Shown here piece by piece: positions 44,701 through 51,690 of a stretch of DNA of 64,000 bases (its first letter is position 1; each line of letters starts with the position of its first letter). The stretch is from Myxococcales bacterium. Lineage in GTDB: Bacteria; Myxococcota_A; Bradymonadia; UBA7976; UBA1532. The DNA lies in NCBI GenBank assembly GCA_020633465.1, contig JACKDN010000007.1, forward strand, positions 248,001-312,000, in the 5' to 3' direction. A program made the translations under genes and the position numbers. The notes under the pieces were generated by a model. The model searched no databases, was not told the DNA's origin, and saw nothing but the letters and a program-made list of their open reading frames with translations.

Positions 44701-47700
44701 CGCACCCACTCGAAGGCGCCCTCGACGTTGCGCAGGTGCTCCTCGGCCAGCTGGGCGCTGCGCATCATCAGGGCGCGACGCTCGGCGGGCGCCTCCTCGT
44801 GCGCCAGCAGCACCTCGAGCACGTCCACCAGCTTCCGGTGGTCGTTGTGCTCGCTGTAGATGGGCTCCAGCGCGCGGGCCGCGCGCAGGTTCTCGGGCTC
44901 GATCTGTCGCACGCGCTCCAGCGCGCGCACCGCCCGGTCCTGCTGCTCGAGGTTCTCCTCCCAGATGGTCGCCGCGCGGAAAAGCAGCTCGATGCGCGTG
45001 GGGTCGTCCTGCTGGACGCCCACCTGCCCCTCGAGCACGCGCACGTACTCGTCCCACTTGTCGCGCTCGCCGAAGAACACCGCGAGGGCGTCCCAGTCGT
45101 TGAGCTCGATCAGGGCCTTCTTCAGGCTGTCGCCGGCGCGACGATGATCCGGCTCGATGGCCAGCAGGCGTTGCCAGACGCCGACCGCGGCCTCCTTGTC
45201 GCCCACGCGGTCCTGCAAGACGATGCCGCTCTTCTGCAGCAGATCGACCTTCTGGGCCGGATCGTCCACGACCTCGACCAGCCGATCGGTCGTCTCGACC
45301 AGCTTGTCGAAGTCCTTCGCCTGCTCGTACAGGCCGACGAGGGCCTCGAGGGCGTCCGTGTCGCCGTCGGACAGCGCCAGCACGTGCTCCCACACCTCGA
45401 GCGCGATCTCGGTGCGGCGCATCTTCTTCGTCGCGTAGTCGGCCAGATCCTTGTAGGCCTGCACCTGCGCGTCGACGTCCTCGGCCATGTCGGCCAGCTG
45501 CCGACGCACCGCCACCAGGCTGTCCCAGTCGCGGCGCTTCTCGTACATCTGGTCGAGCGCCTCGAGCGCGTCCCGGTTGTCCGGATCGTCCTCGAGCACG
45601 GCCTCGTAGGCCTTGATGGCCTCGGCCTGGTTGCGGAACTTGTTCAGGTACAGATCGGCGATGCGCAGGTTCAGCGCCAGGCGCTGTGCACCCGAGGCGC
45701 GATCGGCCTGCTGCTGCAGCAGCCCGACCAGATCGGGCCAGCGCCGCATCGCCTCGTACTTCTCGACCAGCGCCTCGCGGGCCTCGTCGTCGTCGGGGTC
45801 GAGCTCGAGGATCTGGCCGTAGATCTGCACGACCGTCGCGTCCTGGCGCAGGTGCTCGGTCAGCACCGCGACCAGCTTGCGCAGGCCCGCCACCTTGGCC
45901 TCGACGTCGCTGTCGGGGATGTCGTCGACGGCCTGGCGCAGCACGTCGGCGTACTGGTTCCACTTCTCGAGCTTCTCGTACAGGCGCAGCAGCGCGTCGC
46001 GCGCCTCGACGTCGTCCTTCTCGACCTGGTGCACCTGGCGCCAGAAGTCGGCCGCCTTGGCGTCCTCGTCGGTGCGCTCCTCGGCCAACCGCGCCATCTG
46101 GCGCAGCGCCTCGACGCGGGCCGTGTTCGGATCGCCGCCCAGCGAATCGGTGAGCAGCTGCTGGACGTTGCGCCACTTGCCCGTCTCGACCAGGCGCTGA
46201 AGCTGGAAAGCCGTGGCGCCCGGGTGATCGGACTTCTTGGCCAGCTCGCGCAGCTTGTAGTCGACGGTGCGCCCCTCGTCGAGGTGGGTGGCGCCGAACA
46301 GCAGCCGGTGGGCCTCGTAGGCCGGGCCGTCGCCGTCCGGATCGCCCTCGGCCAGGGCGTCCAGCCCGTCGGCGATGGCCTGCAGCGTCTCGGCCGGCGC
46401 CTTCAGGGACGCGCCCACCTTCCAGTACAGCGTGGGATCACCCGGCGCGGCCTTCGCCGCCTCCAGGTACACGCCGGCCAGGCTGGCGTCGCCGCTGCCG
46501 CTGAGCCCGGCCACCGCCTGCACCAGCAGCGCCACGCGCGCCTCGCCCTCGGCCTCGCCGGCCGCGGCCAGCAGCGCCTCGACGTCCGCGGGCGGAGGCG
46601 TCGGCTCGGCGGCCTCGGCCGCCTCCGTGAGGGCGTCGTCGTCCCCCGCCTCGGCGTCGTCGTCCGCCGCCTCGGCCGCCTCGGCGTCATCGTCCTCGGC
46701 GTCGCCGCCTTCGGCGTCGTCGTCCTCCGCGCCCGCCGCCTCGGCGTCGTCGTCCTCGTCGCTCCCGGCCCCGTCGTCCTCGGCGTCGGCCTCGTCGCCC
46801 GCGTCCGCCATCTGCTCGGCCGCCTCGGCCGCGTCGTCCACGGCCTGCTCGACCTCGTCGGCGGCAGCCGCCACGTCCGACACCGCGTCGGCCAGATCTT
46901 CGGCCTCGCCCGCGCCGTCGTCCTCGGCCTGCAGCTGGTCGGCGGCCTCGGCCGCCTCGTCGACCGCCTGCGCCACGTCGTCGGCCGCCCCGGCCACGTC
47001 CTCGACCGCCTCCGCGAGATCCGCCGCCTCGCCCTCGGCCTCGTCCCCCGCCTCGTCGGCGTCACCCAGCATGCCGTCCAGCTCGGCGACGAGCGCCGCG
47101 GCCTCGCTGTCCTCCGGGTGGATCTCGAGGTAGCCCGCGAACGCCTGCCGGGCCAGGGCCAGCTGCTCGAGATCGTAGAGGAGCACGTTGCCGAGCTCCT
47201 GCAGGATCTCGGCGCGCCGCTCGAGCGCCTCGGTGGTCTGCAGCTCGAGATCGAGCAGCTGGGCCACCATCTCGGCGTTGCCCACCTGACGGTACACGCG
47301 CCGCGCCGCGTACAGCGCGCGCAGGCAGCCGGGATCGGTCTGGAAGGCGGCCTGGTAGCAGCGCATCGCGCTCTCCTGGTCGCCCACCTTCTCTTCGAAG
47401 ATCTCGCCCATCTCGTAGACGAGGTTGGCGCGCCGGCTCGGATCCTCGGTGCGCTCGGCCTCGGCCTCGGACACCTCGAGCAGGTTCTCCCAGCGCTCGA
47501 GCCCGTGCAGCAGCACGCGCATGCGCCCGAGCGTCTCGAGGGTGTGGCTCTCGTCGCCCCCCAGCGACATCCCGTACAGCTCGACGGCCCGGGCCGCGTC
47601 GTCGAGGTGGTTCTCGGCCACCCCGGCGGCCTTGCGGAACCACGCCGAGCCCTCGGGCGTATCGGCCGTGTGCTCGGCGAGGTGGACGTACAGGTTGATC

Positions 47701-47813
47701 AGCGAGGTCCAATCCTGCTGCTCGGTCAACAGCGCGTCGAGCTCGGTGCTCGCGTCGCGGTTGGCCGGGTCCTGCACCACGGCATCGAAGAGCTCGCGCA
47801 TCCGCTCCATCAT
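35772..47813 (-). CDS. Giant TPR scaffold protein (4,013 residues), GltI/AgmK-like by size and context
   Basis: A single intact frame of 12 kb. ATG 47813 has GAGAGG upstream (8 bases spacing). There is no signal peptide or transmembrane segment, so it should be cytoplasmic. Residues 1-250 are TPRs; about 255-430 is a low-complexity Ala/Asp/Glu linker (runs such as EDDDAEAA); about 475-3,750 is an unbroken chain of several dozen two-TPR modules of 71-76 residues with a conserved A-L-x-x-L-Y...W-x-x-L core. The last 250 residues are a non-TPR domain (LAFICSKQLYLMGQHHFLATIDE, ANRLGMLLANDIGAAIQVVKNE). In Myxococcus the very long TPR protein GltI (AgmK) belongs to the gliding machinery; the position after the glt-like genes suggests the same role. 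Homology beyond TPRs is unproven. Confidence 0.75.
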   Translation of the reverse strand: MMERMRELFDAVVQDPANRDASTELDALLTEQQDWTSLINLYVHLAEHTADTPEGSAWFRKAAGVAENHLDDAARAVELYGMSLGGDESHTLETLGRMRVLLHGLERWENLLEVSEAEAERTEDPSRRANLVYEMGEIFEEKVGDQESAMRCYQAAFQTDPGCLRALYAARRVYRQVGNAEMVAQLLDLELQTTEALERRAEILQELGNVLLYDLEQLALARQAFAGYLEIHPEDSEAAALVAELDGMLGDADEAGDEAEGEAADLAEAVEDVAGAADDVAQAVDEAAEAADQLQAEDDGAGEAEDLADAVSDVAAAADEVEQAVDDAAEAAEQMADAGDEADAEDDGAGSDEDDDAEAAGAEDDDAEGGDAEDDDAEAAEAADDDAEAGDDDALTEAAEAAEPTPPPADVEALLAAAGEAEGEARVALLVQAVAGLSGSGDASLAGVYLEAAKAAPGDPTLYWKVGASLKAPAETLQAIADGLDALAEGDPDGDGPAYEAHRLLFGATHLDEGRTVDYKLRELAKKSDHPGATAFQLQRLVETGKWRNVQQLLTDSLGGDPNTARVEALRQMARLAEERTDEDAKAADFWRQVHQVEKDDVEARDALLRLYEKLEKWNQYADVLRQAVDDIPDSDVEAKVAGLRKLVAVLTEHLRQDATVVQIYGQILELDPDDDEAREALVEKYEAMRRWPDLVGLLQQQADRASGAQRLALNLRIADLYLNKFRNQAEAIKAYEAVLEDDPDNRDALEALDQMYEKRRDWDSLVAVRRQLADMAEDVDAQVQAYKDLADYATKKMRRTEIALEVWEHVLALSDGDTDALEALVGLYEQAKDFDKLVETTDRLVEVVDDPAQKVDLLQKSGIVLQDRVGDKEAAVGVWQRLLAIEPDHRRAGDSLKKALIELNDWDALAVFFGERDKWDEYVRVLEGQVGVQQDDPTRIELLFRAATIWEENLEQQDRAVRALERVRQIEPENLRAARALEPIYSEHNDHRKLVDVLEVLLAHEEAPAERRALMMRSAQLAEEHLRNVEGAFEWVRKVVDEHPADAEARAELVRLGGQAGHWAMVHDDLVAALGRIPDAIADSGSDADPAAAQLDTLLTVAGILDEHMGAFEEALVRYHEALDIDPQNQQALDAVEAIYTRMMNWPELLTVLDRKLALADDLEVRKGLLRKQGLIFEEQLDDAMAAIDKYRAIVEEDEADAEALAALHRLYSASGQAEELHDVLQRQLQLAAVDEEAGDATAIKLSMGLLELDQLGQVSEAIAQFRDILAEEPTNEDARSALERLLSDMDYRAEVARILEPIYRDAAEWEALVGALEIQLEETVEPAHRVELLERIGTLHVDRTGDPGRAFEAFSRMLREQPDSRIAIDRLTQLADATDAWDRFARLLEEVLPNVADDVLARQLLARLAGVYDERLANIDMAVDAHRRVLDLDPDDRASIEALDQLYMRSQQWPELLAIYRRKLELAEAPEDREALQFQIANLLEEMLGDAHEAIQVYAEVLQGAPENTRALRALDRLYGQEAMWPELADALERQLALTEDADEQIELKVRLAALHHQQLGNLGLAIETYRSVLDAAPDNAAALEALETLIDEPDHRAAIADILEPIYEAKDDWAKLIEVYEIQREFSADDRRKVELLHRIARLHQERGGDAERAFHSYARAFQVDPSDAPTLAQLHTLAEVLGLWTELVDVYQGQVPHILDATVATDVHKRVARVLLEQLGDLNQSRHHYEAAYANDDTDLTVIAALEDIYFQTEQWHELVAVLLRKAELTEDAEARKDLYFRVSAIYEEMLEDPYRAVDIFQMVLEVDDTDARALDALERIFLTLQRWEDLMEVLHRKAALTDDLNARKDIYYVIGASYERELDDLMRAVETYQKVLEWDAADLPSLQSLDRLYQQLEHWEDLKDVLRRQVEVVEEPEAQLALRFRAARLHEEHLEDVGAAIEGYRGILADAPEHAPSLEALSTLVREDREAAAAAAVLEPVLTTAGDWTRMIDVWQDLLQVTIDLERRIELRTRIGQAHEDMLLDGEQAFAAYGKAFAEDPTNEATLASLERVAGRAESWGALVQLIEEQLVNIPSDLVARDLYLRVARVFEEELHSNVDAIERFRRVLELDPEHERAILALDRLYQKEGMWADLAENLQLQAERAEEAERVPLLLRLGTLFETALEDVPQAITAYRDVLLITPQQDEAVASLERLFEGGHEQPSIGEVLEPMYLENEDWTKLHGLLEALLAHQLPGEDRMRAMHRLAELCLEKLDDANRAFDWYGAAFKEVPEDEHSRREAARLAEQTDRFTDLMVVYTDGLNNSQDLELHRSVGHEMATVYRTHLDDDGAAERMYQYILEAIDPADTAALGGLDELFEAQQRYPELADVLRREIESTYDELERTRFMFRLGDVLETQLGEIEDAEEQYRGILDVEPHHAGALARLERIYAMREAWEPLFDVYARQSENAEDGDEKARLAAQMANLASEFLQRPEDAIDLWNQVLDLRNDDASALVALEALYQSLEMWRELVDVCERQVNLLPNDTAREIELYSKLGRVWGDYLDREENALDNWGKVLDRDPGNETALWAVRALHERTGNHPDLAQTNHRLLELLPGEDARRVDLFRQLGRLYQDALEQPADAIQAWTQLLAVETHDPEAIDALEELYTTAEDWGSCVMVLDRKVEITEDPYEQVSILFRIAEMNEERLGDAIAAQGAYARVLGIQPDNLDAYQQLERLYEAGEQHEQLVELLLSRLEHSADAFEQLDIYERTAKVFEQKLDQVESAFLVLGRAFEQSKDDERFGAELQRLAGVGGYWAELVGMYENVIQSMGQVPESVPLHLRVAQWYDEKLEQPQHAGTHYQYVIAIDPQNVPALTALELLLERFENWPKVAEVLATKIELSIDPDERKGSLEKLAKIQETHLDQPDAAIESYRQVLLIDGMDADALKALERLYTVRQKWQALIEVLDQQAAVLTDPTEIVENHLRVGELWETRLGSPERAIDAYRSALAVDDHCVDAMEALQKLYHQQDRWHELLDVYEMMLMVRTEPAEQLRVYSKIAMIQEEELADVYATIDTYRKMVGVDPRDPTAVRALDRLYRDQERWDELAEVYEQHLEVVDDPQTQVQVRTALADVYRGPVGDAQRAVDALAPVLDIEPGHRQTLQTLGELYAQLEQWDRCIDALSRLAHQLSDRTELLEVQFRVGRIYQQELGDLEQAETWFKGALEHDKNYVPALEALTEVASRRGDWPEVVRTLQMMEAATRSFPEKSKYLFQIGQVHADHIGDRTMAIDYFEQAMDMHPENVDAARPLVEVYWNDRNWPRAEPLLDLLLRTQGDGDIRALQELNFRVAYCAEQLHKDEKALSHYRQAYELDSTHLPTLRGMGQLLFRHEDWDRAFKIYQTVLVHHRESLQPDEVVEVFHRQGVIKQKVGERRKALDFFRKALELDPRHADTLGAIIELHEAQGDWEDVIHYRRQQAELLPEGERFTSLVKIGDVLQEQLRNGRMAVDAYNQALALQPGSKLVLGKLLGLHEEAGNWNDAVGVLTQLAENEEDGPRKAKYWAGVATLQQKYLKDHYNAVRSFDKALDADPTMLKAFQAIDQILTQDRDYERQDRYYRKMLKRATERGLDDQLVFNLAKNLGEINRSRLQKYDEALKAYKIALAKKPDDPGTHQIMAQLYELEDRVDKAIAQHYRLIEIDPRHIESYQHLRRLFMEAGRYDEAWCVCQVLTYLGHANQDERVFFEKYRSRTLTQARRSLDKQHWALINHPEKSVLLDHLFQRLYPYLMPLMTRSMKELRLNARKHKIETKEQTPFSNVLNYAAKTMRLTTLDVFRDPDARPGIRSAPMNPPAIIVGSDITSGLKLQELAFICSKQLYLMGQHHFLATIDETYEARKTRLVSSVYALMKLVNPQAQVQADPGLLEALQEIRIPQAELTEMTKLIQKMSQNPQQHLNVSKWLEMTEHSANRLGMLLANDIGAAIQVVKNEQGQFSKAPTQERVREIVLFGLSQNYFELRKALGLAIG

Positions 47814-48227
47814 GAACGTCGCCTCTCAGTCCAAACACGCGCGCCGCCGGTCGGCAGACCGGAGCGTTCGCAGGGGGCTCGACTGGCCGGAGATCCCGTT
47901 GTCGTCGGCCGCGCGGGGCCCCAGCGGGGGCCTCGGCCGACGGCCGACCCGTTATAACACGCGTTTCCGGACCACGGAACACGGCCCGCGGCCCGGAATG
48001 AAGGTCGTCGATTGGGGGGGGCGCGGTGGCCCGATCGTCCCGGCGGGCCGCCTCGGCGAGGCGTCCCCGACGGGTGAACGACGCCGGGCGGACGCGCGCA
48101 GCGAGGCGCGCCGCCCCGCCGACCTCGCCGCCCGGATGTCGCGCGACCCGAACACGGGTGCCGCCGCGGGCCGTCGCCCGACGCGACCACCCGGGGCTGG
48201 GCTGGGCTGGGCTTCACCGATGCGCTC
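47814..48227. other. Intergenic region without a gene
   Basis: 414 bases. It contains a candidate promoter (47951-47979), the leader of the giant TPR gene and a small GGGCT x4 direct repeat (48194-48213). ORFs here lack ribosome-binding sites and family features; I see no gene. Confidence 0.6.
47951..47979 (-). promoter_or_regulatory. Predicted promoter of the giant TPR gene
   Basis: Minus strand TTCCGT (47979-47974), 17 bases, TATAAC (47956-47951). The same TTATAAC -10 is seen before the gltC-like gene. It implies a leader of about 130 bases. Confidence 0.4.
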
Positions 48228-49097
48228 TCACGGGGCGTTCGCCGCTGCCTCGAGCCGGCTGATCATGTCCTGGGCGATCTGCACCCGGATGGCGTCCTCG
48301 GCGGCCGTGCGCCGGGTCAGGTACACCTTCAGCTGCTGAATCGCCCGCTGCGGATCGTCGTTCGCCGCGTAGGTCATGCCCAGGTTGAACAGCGCGCTGG
48401 GGCTGCCCGGATCCAGCTTCTGGGCCTGCTCGAACTGCTTGATGGCGTCGTCGAAGCGCTTCTGCGCCTGATACACCAGCCCCAGGTCGTGGTAGTTCAG
48501 CGCGAACTGCGGGTTGTTCTCGATGCCGTTCTTGAACACCTGCGCCGCGTGCGACATCTGGTCGAACCGCCGATACAGGTTGCCGAGGGCGTTGTAGGCC
48601 TCGGGCAGCCGCGGATCCGCCTTCACGGCCGCGACGAAGGCCTCCTGGGCCCGGTCGTACTGCCCCGTCTGCTCGAGCGCCATGCCCTGCCGCAGGTGGC
48701 TCTCGGCGTGGTCGGGCTTCAGCTTGATCGCCTGCGCGAACGCGTCGACGGCCTGCTTCCACTGCTCGGCGCGGCTGAGCACCACGCCGAGGTGGTAGTG
48801 GTACTCGTAGTCGTCGCCGTTGATCTCGATGGCGCGCTGGATGCTCTTGCGCGCGTCGTCGAAGTCGCCGCGCTTCTGGTACTGCAAGAGGCCCTGGTAG
48901 AAGAACGCGCGGTCGTTGCTCGGATCCACCTGCGCGGCCTGCGCGAAGTGGTCGATCGCCTCCACGATCTTGTCGCGCTTGTAGTAGGCGATCCCCTTGT
49001 TCATCAGGCGGACCGACTCGTTGCGCTCCTGGTTGCAGCCTCCCAGGCTGAGAGAGGCGCCGAGCGCCACGGCGAGGGCGAGGGCGATTCGAAGCAT
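48228..49097 (-). CDS. TPR lipoprotein
   Basis: Protein of 289 residues. Signal peptide LRIALALAVALGASLSLGGC with lipobox LGGC, so it is membrane-anchored and faces the periplasm or surface. Seven consecutive TPRs fill residues 28-270 (SVRLMNKGIAYYKRDKIVEAIDHFAQAAQVDP and so on, each ending in xxDP). The TPR architecture resembles PilF/Tgl-type pilotins, which help outer-membrane secretin assembly, but the short generic repeats do not prove this. It lies between the gltG-like and giant TPR genes, separated from the former by a strong hairpin (49237-49270), so it may be transcribed separately. Confidence 0.8.
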   Translation of the reverse strand: MLRIALALAVALGASLSLGGCNQERNESVRLMNKGIAYYKRDKIVEAIDHFAQAAQVDPSNDRAFFYQGLLQYQKRGDFDDARKSIQRAIEINGDDYEYHYHLGVVLSRAEQWKQAVDAFAQAIKLKPDHAESHLRQGMALEQTGQYDRAQEAFVAAVKADPRLPEAYNALGNLYRRFDQMSHAAQVFKNGIENNPQFALNYHDLGLVYQAQKRFDDAIKQFEQAQKLDPGSPSALFNLGMTYAANDDPQRAIQQLKVYLTRRTAAEDAIRVQIAQDMISRLEAAANAP

Positions 49098-49236
49098 GCG
49101 CGTAGGCTCACTCGACGTCTGGGGACCACCCCGCGACCGACCCGGTGCGGCGGCAGCTACCCGATGGGAGGTAACACCGGCCACCCACCGCGTCAAGGCG
49201 ATGCGGTGACCCTTCGCCGGCGGTGGCCGAAACGCG

Positions 49237-49270
49237 ACACGCCCCGCCGGACGAGCCGAGCGGGGCGTGT
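49237..49270 (-). terminator. Perfect 11-bp hairpin after the gltG-like gene
   Basis: ACACGCCCCGC (49237-49247) and GCGGGGCGTGT (49260-49270) pair perfectly around a 12-base loop, 45 bases beyond the gltG-like stop on the minus strand. A short GTTT follows rather than a full T tract. Confidence 0.6.
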
Positions 49271-49314
49271 GGAGCGGCGCCGGGACGAGGCCCCGCCGCG
49301 TCAGCCGAGCGACC

Positions 49315-51117
49315 TCAGCTGGGCTTGAAGATGAAGGGGTACTTCACCACGACGATGCCGCCGCCCTTCGGCGCGGGGAACACCCAGCGGCGGATCTTGC
49401 CGACGAGGCAGTTCTCGACCGCCGAGTCGTTCATCGTCGACTCCTCGACGTTCGCCGCGATGACGCTGCCGTTGCCCGAGATGGTGAACTTCACGATGAT
49501 CTTGCCGTTCAGATCCCGCTTCACGTTCAGCTGCTTCTCGTAGCAGTACTTGTACTCGTTGCGGTGCCGGCGGATGACCCGGCGGATGGTCTCCTTGTCG
49601 AGCGCGCCGCTGACGATCGGCTTGCCCGGGATGACCTTCGGCACCTTGCCGGTGCGCTCGCCCAGCCGGCTGGCGCCGCGGCCGTAGCCGCTCTTGCCGC
49701 CGCCGCCGCGCCCCACCGTGCCGACGTTGCCGACGCCGATCGACGACTCACCGAGGCCGCCGCCGCCGCGCCCCACGCCGGCGACGCCCAGGCCACCGAA
49801 GCCCTGCGCCTCGCCGACCTTGTCGCCGAACATGTTGCCGAGCGCGCTGACCGCGTCGTTGCCGACCGCCCGGTCGCCCTCGCCCCACACCGCCGCCATC
49901 TCGCCCTCGAGCGAGTTGAACGCGGCCTGGGCGGTCTGCAGGGCCTCCTGCTTCGCGCGCTCCTTGGCGAGCTGGATCTCCTTCTGATCCGCCGGACCCT
50001 GCACCGCGAAGCGCTTGTCCTTCTCGGGCGAGTCCTTCTTGCCCAGCTTGCCCTCGTCGCCCTTGGCCTTCTCGGCCGCCTCGCCCTCGTCCTTGACGTC
50101 CTTGAACAGGTCCTGCAGCTCTTCCTGCTTCTCCGTCTCGGGCTTCAGGATGAACTCGACGAAGCGGTCCGACATGTCGAAGCCGTCCATCGACAGGCTG
50201 TCGGCGTCGGCCGGGATGCTGAGGACGATCAGGAAGAACAGGGCGTGCAGCACCGCGGCGCCGAACAGGTAGCGCAAGAGCTGGGGATCCAGCTGCTGGA
50301 CGAAGCCCGCGCGCTGCACCGGCGGCGCGGCCGGCACCGAGTTCACCAGGATGCTCAGCTCGCCGAACACCAGGCGGCAGCGGGCGCGCGCCGGCAGGCG
50401 CAGCGTGTGGCTGCGCGCGACCGACGAGCGGGTCAGCTTGCCGGCGGCCTTGAGCTCGTCGAGCCCATAGACCTTGCCGTCCAGCATCACCTCGCCCTGA
50501 ATGCCGTCGGGGACGTTGACCTGCATGTCCGAGCCGTCGGTCACGGCCAGCGGATAGGGATCGTCCGACACCAGATCGGCGCGCACGAACTGGTTGACCG
50601 CGTCCGACTCGCCGATCGAATAGGTGCCCGCGCCTTCGAAGTGCTGCACGTCCACGACGGTCGTGCCCCACATCACCAGCACCTCGAGCGCGCGGCGCCC
50701 GCCCGAGGTCTCCTCTTCGTCGTCGAAGAGGGGCCCCGACTGCACCGGCGCGCGCGGCTGCGCGGGCGCGGCGCCGGGCGCGGGCGCCGCGGCGACCGGC
50801 GCGGCCTGACCCGCGATGGTGACCACCACCCGCACCGAGCCCAGCTGCAGCTGGTCGCCGGTGTTCAGCTTGCGCTTGGTGATGGGCTCGCCGTTGACGT
50901 AGGTGCCGGTGGCGCTGCCCAGGTCGAGGATGACGACCTCGTTCGGCCCGTTGACCTCGACGACCGCGTGCATCCGCGAGACGGACTCGTCATCGATGCG
51001 CACGTGGGACGAGGAGAGCTTGCCGATCTTGATCGTCTGCTCGGCGAGGACCTCGGTCCTGACGAGCTTGTCGCCCTCGTAGATGTCGAATTTGACCGGA
51101 GTGTTCGACTGATCCAT
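49315..51117 (-). CDS. gltG: GltG-like FHA / transmembrane / AgmX-PglI C-terminal domain protein
   Basis: Protein of 600 residues, start ATG 51117 preceded by AGAGG. Domains in order: an FHA domain (about 10-100; TIKIGKLSSSHVRIDD, SRMHAVVE, GTYVNG) that binds phosphothreonine; an Ala/Pro linker; a beta domain (about 145-265; LEVLVMWGTTVVDVQHF) found in gliding proteins; one transmembrane helix (about 281-302); a charged Lys/Glu helix; a Gly-rich stretch; and a C-terminal AgmX/PglI TonB-like domain (about 500-600) with YKYCYEK, NGKIIVKFTISGNGSV and NCLVGKIRRWVFPAPKGGG, including its paired cysteines. FHA in the cytoplasm and the C-terminus in the periplasm is the GltG layout of the Myxococcus Agl/Glt complex. 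Own promoter not obvious; 71 bases after the gltF-like gene. Confidence 0.82.
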   Translation of the reverse strand: MDQSNTPVKFDIYEGDKLVRTEVLAEQTIKIGKLSSSHVRIDDESVSRMHAVVEVNGPNEVVILDLGSATGTYVNGEPITKRKLNTGDQLQLGSVRVVVTIAGQAAPVAAAPAPGAAPAQPRAPVQSGPLFDDEEETSGGRRALEVLVMWGTTVVDVQHFEGAGTYSIGESDAVNQFVRADLVSDDPYPLAVTDGSDMQVNVPDGIQGEVMLDGKVYGLDELKAAGKLTRSSVARSHTLRLPARARCRLVFGELSILVNSVPAAPPVQRAGFVQQLDPQLLRYLFGAAVLHALFFLIVLSIPADADSLSMDGFDMSDRFVEFILKPETEKQEELQDLFKDVKDEGEAAEKAKGDEGKLGKKDSPEKDKRFAVQGPADQKEIQLAKERAKQEALQTAQAAFNSLEGEMAAVWGEGDRAVGNDAVSALGNMFGDKVGEAQGFGGLGVAGVGRGGGGLGESSIGVGNVGTVGRGGGGKSGYGRGASRLGERTGKVPKVIPGKPIVSGALDKETIRRVIRRHRNEYKYCYEKQLNVKRDLNGKIIVKFTISGNGSVIAANVEESTMNDSAVENCLVGKIRRWVFPAPKGGGIVVVKYPFIFKPS

Positions 51118-51188
51118 ATGCCTCTGTCCCGAGCCTCGGGTCCCCACGCCAGCGGTCCGACCGCCAGCTCGTCAGGAGGCCAGCGGCC

Positions 51189-51479
51189 TCAGATGTCCTC
51201 GGCCGACTTCAGCATCTCGGGGACGAAGTTCTCCCGGATGCGGATCAGGCTGCTGTGTCGCGATCGCCGGCGGGCGTCGAGGTACTCACCCTCGGGTCGT
51301 ACGAAGGCGCCCTCGACGACGTCGTCCTCGAAGTCGTACTCGGTCTTCTTCTTGTAGACGACGCCGGGGTTGTTGGGGTCCTCGACGAACTCGCCGCCCT
51401 CCGCGTCCTGCGCGAAGGCGGGCGCCGACAAGGCCCCCAGGGTGAAGCCACACACGATGGCGATGCGCAACCAGCTCAT
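51189..51479 (-). CDS. Small secreted protein, CglF/GltF-like
   Basis: Protein of 96 residues. ATG 51479 has GAGGAG 6 bases upstream; the signal peptide ends near APAFA-QD. The mature part is charged, with the pattern VYKKKTEYDFEDDVVEG, RPEGEYLDARRR and SSLIRIRENFVPEMLKS, which I recall as characteristic of the small CglF/GltF gliding protein of Myxococcus. It also occupies the equivalent place, between the AglT/GltE-like and GltG-like genes. A 6-bp hairpin (51176-51190) overlaps its stop. No cysteine follows the signal, so it would be a soluble periplasmic protein, not a lipoprotein. Confidence 0.7.
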   Translation of the reverse strand: MSWLRIAIVCGFTLGALSAPAFAQDAEGGEFVEDPNNPGVVYKKKTEYDFEDDVVEGAFVRPEGEYLDARRRSRHSSLIRIRENFVPEMLKSAEDI

Positions 51480-51523
51480 GCCCACTCCTCTCGCCCGGCA
51501 CCGAGCGCCCCGGGTCGTCGAGC

Positions 51524-51552
51524 AGTATAACGGGGCGGGCCGAGGTGACCAA
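51524..51552 (-). promoter_or_regulatory. Predicted promoter of the gltF-like gene
   Basis: Minus strand TTGGTC (51552-51547), 17 bases, TATACT (51529-51524), about 45 bases before the ATG. It lies just downstream of the terminator at 51603-51646, so the gltF/gltG-like genes form a new transcription unit. Confidence 0.55.
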
Positions 51553-51602
51553 CCCAACCGACCCTCCGACCACTCGGTTTGCACGAAGTTCCCGACCAGT
51601 GC

Positions 51603-51646
51603 AAAAAAACGCACCGGAATCTGTCGCCCGGTGTCGACGCCGGTGC
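51603..51646 (-). terminator. Intrinsic terminator after the gltE-like gene
   Basis: On the minus strand GCACCGG (51646-51640) pairs with CCGGTGC (51617-51611), followed at once by G and TTTTTTT (51609-51603). An inner alternative pairs 51628-51633 with 51612-51617. Hairpin plus T7 is the best intrinsic terminator in the window, 45 bases after the stop at 51691. Confidence 0.8.
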
Positions 51647-51690
51647 CTCGTCGAGGCCTTCGCGGCGCCCACCCGCGGCGGCGCGTCCCC

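Noticed and set aside
35241..47957. Plus-strand ORF of 4,238 codons covering the giant TPR gene
   Set aside because: Spans rsmI and the TPR gene in antisense. The minus strand gives clear RsmI and TPR products; the ORF's length comes from high GC and scarce stops.
48026..48262. Small plus-strand ORFs in the 47.8-48.2 kb gap
   Set aside because: Arg/Ala-rich, no ribosome-binding site, no recognisable domain.
48228..49097. Naming the TPR lipoprotein as PilF/Tgl pilotin
   Set aside because: Only generic TPRs support it; no secretin or pilus gene is in the window, so no symbol is given.
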